A DNA stretch of 64,000 nucleotides from Leptospira saintgironsiae (lineage in GTDB: Bacteria; Spirochaetota; Leptospiria; Leptospirales; Leptospiraceae): positions 102,807 to 166,806 of the forward strand of contig NZ_NPDR01000007.1 in the NCBI RefSeq assembly GCF_002811765.1, in the 5' to 3' direction. A program made the translations under genes and the position numbers. Below, piece after piece: positions 8,109-16,445 of this stretch. Below the pieces are notes generated by a model. It was not told the DNA's origin, did not search any database, and saw only the letters and a list, made by a program, of their open reading frames with translations. Numbering within the stretch: position 1 is the first letter of the stretch; each line of letters starts with the position of its first letter.

Positions 8109-8738
8109 TTAGTTTCCGGCTTCCGGTTTTGCGTTTAGGTATTCTTTGAATTTTTCTAGATCTTCTCCAGCAACTGGAATCGTAATCGCTTCTGCTCCAG
8201 AATATAATCTAATAAAAAACTCGTTAGATTTAAGAATATCTTCTTCATCTTCCTTCTTAAGCAAAAAAGTACCAGTCAGTTCCTTATGCGTATGAGATTT
8301 AGTAGACACATTAGTTTTCAGAGTATTAGAGCTACTTGTATTTGTGCTACTAGAGGAAACCGTAGACGTAACTTTAGTTATACTCTGCGATGCAGTGTTC
8401 CCGAAAGCTAAAGGATTTGTTTTTTCTCCAACTTTTAAGAACCCACTTCTCTCAATTGGCGCATTCTGCTCGGTAGCATAAATGGTAAATCTAGTCACAG
8501 TAGGAACAACCTTATCAGCTGCGATCTCTCTAGTAAAATCTAGGGTAGCCACATACTTTTCTAAGATACTATCTGCAAAAATAGCATTAGGAAAAGATTC
8601 CTGGGAACGGATCTGTAGTTTCATATTTACTGCATGAACATTTTTAAAACTGTCTTTGGTTATTTTCACCTTTCCGAATGTGCTACATCCAATTGTAACA
8701 AAAAACAAAAAAGACAATATGATTAATTTCTTAAACAA
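8109..8738 (-). CDS. Putative lipoprotein, paralogue of its upstream neighbour (copy 2)
   Basis: 209 residues from a TTG at 8738 with GGAG 7 nt upstream. The longer in-frame ATG at 8795 would add 19 residues before the signal peptide and has no ribosome site. The signal peptide ends F-V-T-I-G-Cys. It shares with the 8920-9639 protein the block K-D-S/N-F-K-N, a D-F/L-T-R-E-I block, G-F-L/I-K-V/I-G-E-K, a long Ser/Thr/Asn-rich linker, and a H-T-H-K-E motif before L-L-K-K/R-E-D-E. Two tandem genes with the same plan indicate duplication. The H-T-H-K-E motif might bind metal, but no function is known. Confidence 0.8.
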   Translation of the reverse strand: MFKKLIILSFLFFVTIGCSTFGKVKITKDSFKNVHAVNMKLQIRSQESFPNAIFADSILEKYVATLDFTREIAADKVVPTVTRFTIYATEQNAPIERSGFLKVGEKTNPLAFGNTASQSITKVTSTVSSSSTNTSSSNTLKTNVSTKSHTHKELTGTFLLKKEDEEDILKSNEFFIRLYSGAEAITIPVAGEDLEKFKEYLNAKPEAGN

Positions 8739-8919
8739 GTTGATTCTCCAATTTATATATAAAATCCAGTGACTTGTAAATCTGCGACAGGTCAAGAGAG
8801 TATTTTTAGAATTTTTGATAATAAATTGAATTGGGAACGTTATCTCATTTTGGATAACGTTCTTTCGGGGAGAGATATCGGAATTTATAATTAATTCGAA
8901 ACTAGTAATATAGAAAACG

Positions 8920-9639
8920 TCAATTTTGTTCCACCCCTGGTCGAGAAAGTAGAAAGTTTTTCAGATGTTTTGAATTTTCCTCATTGAAACTAAATGTCAG
9001 AGGGTAAGATCCCATGTATAAGCGAATACTGAAAGGTTTACCTTCTAAGATTGCTTGTTCATCTTCTCTTTTTAACAAAAACATTCCACTCTGTTCTTTA
9101 TGTGTATGTGTGCTAACAGAAGTTCTAGTTTGAGCATTTGTCCCTCCAGATTGCTGCACTTTAGTAAAATCTACGAATCCTCCTTTCGCATTCATGATCG
9201 CATTTGCATTCGCAGACCCTGCATTTGCAGAATTAGTAGAAGTTGTAGTAGTAACAGAGCTGTTTGTAACCAGCTGGCTATCAGAGTTGCCGATCACAAG
9301 AGGACTGATCTTCTCCCCTATCTTTATAAAACCGGTTTTTGAAATAGGAGCATCGCTGGTCTCACCTGGATGCGAAAATCTAATAGAAGTAGGGATCGTC
9401 TTATTATCTGGCCCTATTTCCCTTGTAAGGTCGAAAAAGAAGTAATACTTTAAAGAGGTTGGTGCACCGAAATAATCTATATAAGGTTCATCTGATAAAA
9501 GCATCAGTTTCATCTTTACGATATGAGTATTCTTAAAATTGTCTTTAATAATATTTACGTGCCCAAAACGAAAAGTCAGGCAACCTTCAAAAAGTAGAGC
9601 AAAAATAAAAAACCAAACGATGGTAAAAATCCTAAACAA
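8920..9639 (-). CDS. Putative lipoprotein, paralogue of its downstream neighbour (copy 1)
   Basis: 239 residues from the TTG at 9639, which has GGGAG exactly 7 nt upstream. The in-frame GTG at 9645 would leave only one base between GGAG and the start. The tandem copy downstream uses the same GGAG-N7-TTG-TTT layout, which supports TTG. The signal peptide ends L-L-F-E-G-Cys. Conserved blocks match the copy at 8109-8738, while the Ser/Thr/Ala/Asn linker (about residues 125-170) is longer. Members of this pair were probably made by gene duplication and may differ in localisation or ligand. Confidence 0.8.
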   Translation of the reverse strand: MFRIFTIVWFFIFALLFEGCLTFRFGHVNIIKDNFKNTHIVKMKLMLLSDEPYIDYFGAPTSLKYYFFFDLTREIGPDNKTIPTSIRFSHPGETSDAPISKTGFIKIGEKISPLVIGNSDSQLVTNSSVTTTTSTNSANAGSANANAIMNAKGGFVDFTKVQQSGGTNAQTRTSVSTHTHKEQSGMFLLKREDEQAILEGKPFSIRLYMGSYPLTFSFNEENSKHLKNFLLSRPGVEQN

Positions 9640-9776
9640 ATTCACACTCCCATACCAATATTAATACACATATTAAACTTATCCCCTCGTCAAGAGAAAC
9701 CGGCCAGGTTTCCCAATCAAAACCAACCCTCGCTATTTCATTGACAGGGGATCGGTACAGATATCCACTTTAAATT

Positions 9777-10742
9777 GTGGACCGAAATCGTATCGCATTA
9801 GCAGTCACCTTTGTAGTCACCATCCTCTCCTTGTTCGTTGGACTTATTAATTTAGTATCCAATGTGTCTTCTTCCAAACTTACGAAAGTAGATGCAGGTT
9901 CCGGATTCGGGACAGACAGATTGGGAGCCGCTCTGGTCAAGATAGAAGGAGAGATCCACTCCGGACGCTCCAGCTATGATTCCGCAGGAGCCCAAACAAT
10001 CCTAGAACAACTTAGATCGATAGAAGACGATTCTAATATTGTAGGTATCTTAGTAGAGATCAATTCTCCAGGTGGATCCGTTGGCGCTTCTCAAGAGATC
10101 TATAAAGAATTAATGTATCTCCGAAAAGAGAAAAACAAAAAGGTCGTGGTGTCCATGAAGGATATCGCAGCTTCCGGCGGATATTATATAGCTTCTGCAG
10201 CGGATAAGATTTACGCGTTAGGCGGAACCTTGACTGGATCCATAGGAGTTATCGCAATCGCACCTAATATCAAAGGACTTTTAGAAAGATACGGAGTCAA
10301 GGTCCGCACTTTTAAAGAAGGAAAATATAAGGACTCACTTTCACTTTTCAGAGATAACACTCCTGAAGAAGATGCAATGATCCAAAAAATGCTCTCCGAT
10401 ACATACGAAGAATTTATAGAAGATGTAGCTAAAGGAAGAAACCAAACAGTAAAATTTGTAGAGGCTCTCGCGGAAGGAAGGATCTATTCCGGGCAAGATG
10501 CATTCCGAAACAAATTGGTAGATGATATTGGTGGTAGAAGGGAAGCATTAGCAGAACTTTCCAAACTTTGTAATTATGACGGAACTCTTCCTTTATTCGA
10601 AGAAGAAGTAAATCCTTGGGATAGATTTTTCCAACTGATGCAGGCAAAGTCTGGAGGATTTTTCAGTGAAGAAAAAGCATTTCTCCAAGAACTCAAACGT
10701 TCTCCTGTTTTAGTTTTATATCCACATTCGATGGCATGGTAA
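9777..10742 (+). CDS. sppA: Signal peptide peptidase SppA (S49 family, short form)
   Basis: 321 residues from GTG. One N-terminal transmembrane helix (about 8-30) anchors a catalytic domain outside the cytoplasm. I-N-S-P-G-G-S-V (95-102) lines the active site, A-A-S-G-G-Y-Y (131-137) holds the nucleophile Ser133, and G-K-Y-K-D (182-186) provides the general base, most likely Lys185. The 52-residue Ser-Lys spacing equals that of the Bacillus SppA dyad. It degrades cleaved signal peptides in the membrane. It heads a tight same-strand run with the next three genes. No clear ribosome site is seen before the GTG. Confidence 0.9.
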   Translation: MDRNRIALAVTFVVTILSLFVGLINLVSNVSSSKLTKVDAGSGFGTDRLGAALVKIEGEIHSGRSSYDSAGAQTILEQLRSIEDDSNIVGILVEINSPGGSVGASQEIYKELMYLRKEKNKKVVVSMKDIAASGGYYIASAADKIYALGGTLTGSIGVIAIAPNIKGLLERYGVKVRTFKEGKYKDSLSLFRDNTPEEDAMIQKMLSDTYEEFIEDVAKGRNQTVKFVEALAEGRIYSGQDAFRNKLVDDIGGRREALAELSKLCNYDGTLPLFEEEVNPWDRFFQLMQAKSGGFFSEEKAFLQELKRSPVLVLYPHSMAW

Positions 10743-10746
10743 CCCT

Positions 10747-11346
10747 GTGTTGAAAGAATTATTTGGCAGATTTATAGATCTTTTAGATGCGGTTTTATTC
10801 GAACCGTTCCGAGTGGAAAATGTAATTTCTTCTTGGGGAATATATCCACTTAAATTAGTAGGCGGTTTAGTTCTAATACTTGCTGCATTAAGTGCTGGCG
10901 CAGGTTATGTATTCATCACTCCTCCATTTACTGGCAGAAGTTTCGGGCAATTCCTAATCGCTGCATTGACTCACTTATTATTCTTTATGCTTTTACCTTA
11001 TGCGATCGCATTCATTGTAGATGGACTCGCTCAGTCCAATGGAAAAAAAGGAAATGCAAACACCACATACAGGTTTGTGAATCTTTCTCTTTCTCTTTTT
11101 ATATCTAATGCGGCTTGGGCAATTCTTCTGGCTCAACTAGGAGTAAAAGGTGGATTCGGAGTGATCACTTTGTACTCGATCCATTATGGATTGTTTATGA
11201 CGGTATTGATTCGTGGGACTTCCTACATTTACGATATGAAGTTTAAAGATTCTTTTCGTATCAACATCATCACCTTCATTGTAACATTCTTCTTACCATT
11301 GGCGATGTATTCCGCAGTAATCACGTCGTTCAATCCTTCTCTTTAG
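10747..11346 (+). CDS. Yip1-like integral membrane protein
   Basis: 199 residues, with about five transmembrane segments (roughly 32-55, 66-92, 110-130, 135-157 and 170-193). The pattern and the short amphipathic N-terminus ([16 protein letters not shown]) resemble the Yip1 family. It begins four bases after sppA with GTG at 10747, or TTG at 10750. The role is unknown. Its place between a membrane protease and surE points to envelope upkeep only loosely. Confidence 0.7.
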   Translation: MLKELFGRFIDLLDAVLFEPFRVENVISSWGIYPLKLVGGLVLILAALSAGAGYVFITPPFTGRSFGQFLIAALTHLLFFMLLPYAIAFIVDGLAQSNGKKGNANTTYRFVNLSLSLFISNAAWAILLAQLGVKGGFGVITLYSIHYGLFMTVLIRGTSYIYDMKFKDSFRINIITFIVTFFLPLAMYSAVITSFNPSL

Positions 11347-11357
11347 TAACATATAAT

Positions 11358-12110
11358 ATGAATATTCTAATTACCAACGACGACGGGATCTCTTCCAACG
11401 GGATCCTTGCTTTGGAAAAAGTTTTAGGAAAAGAGCATAACACTTATCTAATCGCTCCTCTAAAAGAACGTTCTGCAACTTCAATGGCATTGAGCATTCA
11501 CGATTCTTTGAGAGTTGAGAGAGTAAACGAGAACCATTATATAGTAGATGGATTTCCTGTAGACTGTGTGAATATAGGACTTCATGGAAACATCTTCCCT
11601 AAAATTGACTTGGTGCTCTCCGGGATAAACCGAGGAGTGAATATGGGACATGATGTTCATTACTCGGGAACAGTTGGAGCAGCAAGGCATGGAGCCATAC
11701 ATAACAAAAAAAGTGTAGCGGTCAGCTCCGGGAACTGGGACAAAAACTATGATTATATTAAAGAAGCTGAATTAGTCCGTGAAATTTTGAATTCATGGAT
11801 TGATGAATTTTTGCCTGGAACTGTTTATAATATCAATATTCCTGAAAAATTTGAGAACTCACTTTCTTCTATTGAGGTAGCTAAGCTGGGCAGAAGGACC
11901 TATGTAGATACTTACGAGGCCAGGCCGATCATAGGTGGAATTTCAGACTTCTTCTTAGGTGGTTCAGACCTAGGGCATGTTCCTGAAGAAGGCGCGGATT
12001 TCGATATATTCTTCCGTGGAAAAATACCAATCACACCTTTAAGTTTAGATCAAACTTCTCCGCTTGAATTAGAAGAATTAAAAAAAAGGATCCGGGTTAA
12101 ATCGAAGTAA
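11358..12110 (+). CDS. surE: 5'/3'-nucleotidase SurE
   Basis: 250 residues, the usual length. I-T-N-D-D-G (5-10) provides the metal-binding Asp8 and Asp9. A-P-x-x-x-R-S-A (34-40) gives the conserved Ser39, and S-G-I-N-x-G (88-93) gives Asn91. Y-S-G-T-V-G-A-A (102-109) is the family signature. SurE removes phosphate from nucleoside monophosphates and some polyphosphates and is linked to stationary-phase survival. The ATG follows the Yip1-like gene by 11 bases and the stop abuts the TPR gene. Confidence 0.95.
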   Translation: MNILITNDDGISSNGILALEKVLGKEHNTYLIAPLKERSATSMALSIHDSLRVERVNENHYIVDGFPVDCVNIGLHGNIFPKIDLVLSGINRGVNMGHDVHYSGTVGAARHGAIHNKKSVAVSSGNWDKNYDYIKEAELVREILNSWIDEFLPGTVYNINIPEKFENSLSSIEVAKLGRRTYVDTYEARPIIGGISDFFLGGSDLGHVPEEGADFDIFFRGKIPITPLSLDQTSPLELEELKKRIRVKSK

Positions 12111-12824
12111 ATGGAAAAGAAAACTCCGAGAAAGATCCCAACCAAAAGAAGAATTTTCACAGAAATTCTAAAAGAGAATTATACGATCGCTCTCACTTTG
12201 ATCGATCGAGAAATGTCCGAGACTGGAAAAGATCCGGAACTACTTTATAATTTTGCAATATGTTGTTCCAGAACCGGAAACCACAAAAAATGCGTTTCCA
12301 TTATCGAGGAATTATTAGAAGAATTCCCGAAATTCTCCGAAAGAGATAACGCGTTCAGAATGATGATCTATTCTCTGATCCGGACCGGAGATTATAAAAC
12401 AGCCCTGGCAAAAACGGAAGAACGTCTCAAACTTTCACTGGATGATATCATTCTTCTTTCCTTAAAAGCCTCTGCTTTAGAAAAATCCGGTGACACGAAA
12501 GCCGCAATCGAGACTCATCTAAGAATTTTACGATTAAGGCCTGAGCAAAAAAACAGCTTAAATTCGGTAGCATATCTGCTTTTAGAAGGAAAAGAACCGA
12601 ATCCGGAAGAGCTAAAATTGGCGATGGAAAACATCAAGAGGGCATTACAATTGGATCCGGATAATCCAGCCTATTTAGATTCTTTCGGAGTTTTACTTTC
12701 GAAATTGGGAAAACAAGAAGAAGCCAGAAAGGCCTTCGAAAAAGCAATTACCAAAGCTCCCACCGAAGACATCATTTTAGAACACTTGAAAAAACTATCT
12801 CAAACAAATAAACAAGCTACTTGA
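12111..12824 (+). CDS. Tetratricopeptide-repeat protein
   Basis: 237 residues built almost entirely of helical TPR units. Clear repeats lie near residues 45-78, 79-112, 113-146 and 186-225; the last has A-Y-L-D-S-F-G-V-L-L-S-K-L-G-K-Q-E-E-A. The N-terminus is Lys/Arg-rich with no signal peptide, so it is probably cytoplasmic. The ATG begins on the base after the surE stop codon, so they are co-translated. TPR proteins scaffold protein complexes, and the partner is not evident. Confidence 0.85.
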   Translation: MEKKTPRKIPTKRRIFTEILKENYTIALTLIDREMSETGKDPELLYNFAICCSRTGNHKKCVSIIEELLEEFPKFSERDNAFRMMIYSLIRTGDYKTALAKTEERLKLSLDDIILLSLKASALEKSGDTKAAIETHLRILRLRPEQKNSLNSVAYLLLEGKEPNPEELKLAMENIKRALQLDPDNPAYLDSFGVLLSKLGKQEEARKAFEKAITKAPTEDIILEHLKKLSQTNKQAT

Positions 12825-12859
12825 CACCTCGCCCTTCCGCGAAATCATGGACTTCGATC

Positions 12860-12931
12860 CGGGATGTAGCGCAGTGGTAGCGCATCTGTTTTGGGTACAG
12901 AGGGTCGCAGGTTCAAATCCTGTCATCCCGA
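12860..12931 (+). tRNA. tRNA-Pro (TGG)
   Basis: The acceptor arm CGGGATG pairs with CATCCCG, with discriminator A at 12931. The anticodon stem TCTGT/ACAGA encloses the loop TTTGGGT, giving anticodon TGG. The T-arm contains GGTTCAAATCC. The 3' CCA is not encoded and must be added. Confidence 0.95.
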
Positions 12932-12950
12932 ATTCTCCTCTTTCTCAAAG

Positions 12951-13028
<78 letters not shown>

Positions 13029-13033
13029 AATAT

Positions 13034-13110
13034 GGTGGACGTAGCTCAGTTGGTAGAGCTCCAGATTGTGGTTCTGGCTGTCGCGGGTTCAAGCCCCGTC
13101 GTTCACCCCA
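13034..13110 (+). tRNA. tRNA-His (GTG)
   Basis: The acceptor GTGGACG pairs with CGTTCAC. The extra G-1 at 13034 faces C73 at 13107, the hallmark of tRNA-His. The anticodon stem CCAGA/TCTGG encloses TTGTGGT, giving GTG. CCA is encoded at 13108-13110. A degenerate copy of its 3' end lies at 13168-13192. Confidence 0.95.
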
Positions 13111-13167
13111 ATTTTCTCTTAAACCAAAACAATCAAATCAACTTAATATGAAAATGGGGCTTGAAGC

Positions 13168-13192
13168 AAGCCTGTTGTTCACCCCAATTTTC
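13168..13192 (+). repeat. Degenerate copy of the tRNA-His 3' end
   Basis: The last 20 bases match 13097-13116 (acceptor 3' strand, C73, CCA and five flanking bases) with two C-to-T changes. The preceding bases match with small gaps. The TCA of the copy, read on the minus strand, is the TGA stop of the MarR-GNAT gene. Just upstream, GGCTTG-AAG-CAAGCC (13158-13172) forms a short stem that could end that transcript. Confidence 0.6.
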
Positions 13193-14084
13193 CCAATTCC
13201 CATTTCTCTTCCGTTAAACCTTTTTTCCAAATTTGATTCTGCTTAGATTCAGAAAGAACAAAGCCGAAACGTTTGTATAAATTTCTCGCAGCATCCAAAT
13301 TACTTAAGGTCCAAAGAAAAACAGAAACGTTTTTGGACTTTGCATAATCCATCGCAAGAGTTAGTAGATTTTTCCCGAGACCTAAATTCCTAAATTTTGG
13401 TTCTGTATAGAACCATCGAATCTGAGAAGAATTTTTTCCGGAATGAATGAGAGAGATGGCCCCCGCAATATTTCCATTCGATTCTGCCACCCAGACCTTA
13501 TCGAATTCAGTTTTATTTTTTAGATATTCCGACATTCCAAGTATCAGATATTCTTCGAATGAATCATTAAACTTATACTCATCTCGGTACAAGACAGCTT
13601 GCCTATGGATCATATATCCTAGATCTCCAATGCTCGCCTCTCGATAGATCACAGGAGATACTTCTTTAGAAATGACTCTGATTACAAAATTCATAGAAGA
13701 AACTAATTCGTTTTTATCAGGATCAGAACAATCTTTGAGTAAATCTGAAATTTGCGAATTCGAAGCTAAGATTAATTTGGATAAAACATCTTTTCCTTTT
13801 TTTGTAAGTTCTAAAAGGAGAATGCGATAATCATCTATACTTGGAGTTCTTTTTACAATTCCCTTCTTCTCAAATTGTTGGATTGTCCTACTTAGGTAAC
13901 CTTTGTCCAAATTTAATAAACGAACCAATTGACCTGCAGTAATATCCTTAGAATGTCCGATCTCATATAATAATCTCGCTTCGGTCAGGGAATATTCACT
14001 ATTCAAAAAATGATTATTGAGAAGCCCCAAAGCATTCGTATAATACCTATTAAATTCACGAATGGAATCTACATAATCTTTCAT
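13179..14084 (-). CDS. MarR-type regulator fused to a GNAT acetyltransferase
   Basis: 301 residues. Residues 1-140 are a MarR winged helix, with recognition helix about 60-75 (K-G-Y-L-S-R-T-I-Q-Q-F) and the D-D-Y-R wing (84-87). Residues 145-301 are a GNAT domain, with the acetyl-CoA motif R-N-L-G-L-G-K (232-238) and A-R-N-L-Y-K-R-F-G-F (266-275). Such fusions bind DNA and acetylate an unidentified small molecule or protein. A perfect palindrome (14101-14125) lies 17 bp before the start and is a strong candidate for autoregulation. The last codons and stop fall in DNA copied from tRNA-His. Confidence 0.9.
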   Translation of the reverse strand: MKDYVDSIREFNRYYTNALGLLNNHFLNSEYSLTEARLLYEIGHSKDITAGQLVRLLNLDKGYLSRTIQQFEKKGIVKRTPSIDDYRILLLELTKKGKDVLSKLILASNSQISDLLKDCSDPDKNELVSSMNFVIRVISKEVSPVIYREASIGDLGYMIHRQAVLYRDEYKFNDSFEEYLILGMSEYLKNKTEFDKVWVAESNGNIAGAISLIHSGKNSSQIRWFYTEPKFRNLGLGKNLLTLAMDYAKSKNVSVFLWTLSNLDAARNLYKRFGFVLSESKQNQIWKKGLTEEKWELGKLG

Positions 14085-14100
14085 AAAAGAATACTATAAC

Positions 14101-14125
14101 TATTAGTTGCTAAAAGCAACTAATA
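14101..14125. promoter_or_regulatory. Candidate MarR operator
   Basis: The 11-bp arms TATTAGTTGCT and AGCAACTAATA are perfect inverted repeats around AAA. The site sits 17 bp upstream of the MarR-GNAT start, where a bound dimer would block transcription. The half-site TTAGTTGC resembles operators of other MarR-family regulators. Confidence 0.8.
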
Positions 14126-14256
14126 AATCAATAAAACTCAATGCTGAAGACAGTAATGGAAAGAAAGATAAAGAAACTTTCTCGTTTACCGGATTTGTAT
14201 TCTGGTAAATCGATTCTGCCGGTTTCTGTAAAATTCATCCAAATAACTAAAAAATC

Positions 14257-14904
14257 TTATTCGAAGAGTTGAATATCTTTAATACAAGAATCAGGACCAA
14301 TATTTTCGAATATCCCCTGCACTGCCCAAATCCAAATTCCATTTGGATATTCTTTTTGAGGAACAGAACTTGCGTCCTTCTTCAAATAAATTGTAGCTAT
14401 TTCGGATTTTGAAAAATCCAGAATGATAGAACTATATTCAGTATCATCAGGAAGTCTGGATTCCTTATCTACATTGATTGCTTCTCTTTCTAAAACTTTT
14501 AGAGAAAGAGGAGGAGTATTTTTAGAACAAGCAATTATATTCAGGCCTTTCCAATTGGTCGGAACATAAATCCCAGACTTCAGGCGATGAGAAAGTCTTA
14601 ACTCCAAATCAAAATCCACCTTCATGGAAGACGGTCTTAACTTTCTCCACTCAGTATCTAAATTTCCGTCGGCCAGATAAGGCGCCTGAGAAGAACGATC
14701 TACTAGATAAGAATCGGTGAAATCGAAACGTAAAAAAGGAGGCTCGGATTTATAAGATTCCAATTTGGAATTCGTGGTAGAATAGAGATAATAATTGGAA
14801 AAAACCAGCCCGGCGACGAAAACCAAAGCCCAAATTTTTGAAACGGTGTTCAATTTTAAAAAATCCACTCGTTCAAGTATGTCGATTTCCCAACTCGGAA
14901 TCAA
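14257..14904 (-). CDS. Membrane-anchored protein with discoidin-like (NADase-type glycan-binding) domain
   Basis: 215 residues from TTG at 14904, with AGGA 8 nt upstream; GTG and TTG codons further in are alternatives. One transmembrane helix (about 24-42) precedes an external domain. A-P-Y-L-A-D-G-N-L-D-T-E-W (74-86) and the closing C-I-K-D-I-Q-L-F (207-214) fit the start and end of an F5/8-type or NADase-type glycan-binding jelly roll. Carbohydrate binding at the cell surface is inferred from that resemblance only. It is transcribed away from the epimerase gene. Confidence 0.65.
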   Translation of the reverse strand: MIPSWEIDILERVDFLKLNTVSKIWALVFVAGLVFSNYYLYSTTNSKLESYKSEPPFLRFDFTDSYLVDRSSQAPYLADGNLDTEWRKLRPSSMKVDFDLELRLSHRLKSGIYVPTNWKGLNIIACSKNTPPLSLKVLEREAINVDKESRLPDDTEYSSIILDFSKSEIATIYLKKDASSVPQKEYPNGIWIWAVQGIFENIGPDSCIKDIQLFE

Positions 14905-14989
14905 GAAGGATTTCCTTTCTTCTTGTCGAAAGAAAACCGATTTCGAATTATGATCCCGGAAAGAAATTTCTCAAAAGGCGGTTCGCGAA

Positions 14990-15901
14990 ATGCTTATTGG
15001 AATTACCGGCGGCACGGGACTCATAGGATCCATGTTGGCGATCCGCTTAAAGGCAGAAGGACATAGAGTCCGTATTTTTAGCCGAAGCGGAAAATTGCCG
15101 CCCAGACTCCAAAGAATTTCAGAATGGGATGTTCGAATCGGCTCACTCCCAACCAGAGCTGATCTAGAAGGAGTAAACGTTCTAATCAACCTTGCAGGTG
15201 AACCGATCGCCGGAGTTCGCTGGACCCCAGAATATAAACAAAGGATACGCTCTTCTCGCGTAGACTTCACGAGAGACCTTGTTGCAAGACTTGTATCCAT
15301 GGGAGAGTTCGCGCCTAAAACTTTTTTCAACTCTTCTGCAATTGGGATCTACGGATCTTATGATACAGGAACTCCACCATTCGACGAAGATAGTCCTGTT
15401 TCAGACGATGAGTTAGGCAGCCTTTGCAAAGACTGGGAAGAAGAAGCTTTAGAAGCAGAAAAAGCAGGCATCCGAACAATCCTTCTAAGAACAGGAGTTG
15501 TTTTAACAACTGAAGGTGGTGCACTTGCAACCATGCTTCCCGCATTTAAATTATTTGCAGGCGGACCGATCGGAAGTGGAAACCAAATCCTCTCATGGAT
15601 CCATATCGAAGATCAACTTTCTGCAATCATGTTCCTGATCAGAAAAGAAGAAGCAAAAGGAGCATTTAACCTTGTATCTCCTGAACCTCTTTCCAATGAA
15701 CAATTCAGTAAGACACTTGCAAAAACTCTGGGACGCCCTTCATTCACAAGAGTTCCTTCTTTCGCGCTCTCACTAGCATTGGGCGAAGGTGCCATCGTGG
15801 CAACTCACGGCCAGAGAGTGGTGCCAAAAAGGCTCCAAGAGCTGGGTTATAAATTCAGATACCCAAACCTGGAATCTGCTCTTCGAAATTTACTGGGCTG
15901 A
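14990..15901 (+). CDS. TIGR01777-family NAD(P)-dependent epimerase (SDR39U1/YfcH type)
   Basis: 303 residues, the typical length. G-I-T-G-G-T-G-L-I-G (4-13) is the Rossmann dinucleotide-binding loop. N-L-A-G-E-P-I (67-73) and a later R-T-G-V-V-L block are family landmarks. The C-terminal DUF1731-like tail has V-V-P-K-R-L. These atypical short-chain dehydrogenases have no settled substrate. Thioredoxin follows 71 bp downstream on the same strand. Confidence 0.9.
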   Translation: MLIGITGGTGLIGSMLAIRLKAEGHRVRIFSRSGKLPPRLQRISEWDVRIGSLPTRADLEGVNVLINLAGEPIAGVRWTPEYKQRIRSSRVDFTRDLVARLVSMGEFAPKTFFNSSAIGIYGSYDTGTPPFDEDSPVSDDELGSLCKDWEEEALEAEKAGIRTILLRTGVVLTTEGGALATMLPAFKLFAGGPIGSGNQILSWIHIEDQLSAIMFLIRKEEAKGAFNLVSPEPLSNEQFSKTLAKTLGRPSFTRVPSFALSLALGEGAIVATHGQRVVPKRLQELGYKFRYPNLESALRNLLG

Positions 15902-15972
15902 CGTTTTTCGAAAAATTCTATAAACTTTTAAAAACGGCTTCCCATCCGATTTAGAATGAGTCTAATCTTCGT

Positions 15973-16290
15973 ATGGAAAACACAATGCCTGGTTCATTCA
16001 ACGAACTTCTCAAAACACATGATAAACCCATCCTAGTAGATTTCTGGGCCGAATGGTGCGGTCCTTGTAAAATGGTAGCCCCTGAGCTGGAAAAATTTGC
16101 ACAAGCTCACCCAGGGCAAGTCACCGTAGTAAAAGTCAATATAGACGAAAAACCTGAATTGGCTCAACAATACGGAGTTCAATCCATTCCGACTCTGATG
16201 TTATTCAAAGGCGGAGAAATTGCTGAAAAGGTGGTGGGAGCAATTCCACAGGCACAAATGGAGAAAGTTTTTGCCCCTAAACTGGCTTAA
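15973..16290 (+). CDS. trxA: Thioredoxin
   Basis: 105 residues. W-A-E-W-C-G-P-C-K (25-33) is the redox active site with Cys29 and Cys32. The cis-proline loop S-I-P-T-L and a C-terminal G-G motif are present. It reduces protein disulfides in the cytoplasm; no signal peptide is seen. A second ATG at 15985 is a possible start, and neither has a strong ribosome site. Confidence 0.95.
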   Translation: MENTMPGSFNELLKTHDKPILVDFWAEWCGPCKMVAPELEKFAQAHPGQVTVVKVNIDEKPELAQQYGVQSIPTLMLFKGGEIAEKVVGAIPQAQMEKVFAPKLA

Positions 16291-16375
16291 CTTCTTGCGC
16301 GCGATCTGGGCGACTCTTTCGCTTCGCTCAGAACGCGCTACTTCGGACTACGCGTTCACTCCGGTCCCGGTAAAA

Positions 16376-16397
16376 TATATTCAATATCCTGAATATA
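16376..16397. other. Inverted repeat in a convergent spacer
   Basis: TATATTCA (16376-16383) and TGAATATA (16390-16397) are perfect arms around six bases, between trxA and the convergent AidB-like gene. A/T-rich arms and no T-run make this a weak terminator at best. The surrounding 155 bp is unusually rich in CpG (for example CTTCGCTCAGAACGCGC), like the spacer at 530-580. Confidence 0.4.
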
Positions 16398-16445
16398 ATC
16401 CTTATCGACCGTGACCGCTCCGCGTCCTGCGTATCGCTGTCGCGA

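Noticed and set aside
9741..9746. TTGACA as a promoter for sppA
   Set aside because: No -10-like hexamer at 15-19 bp.
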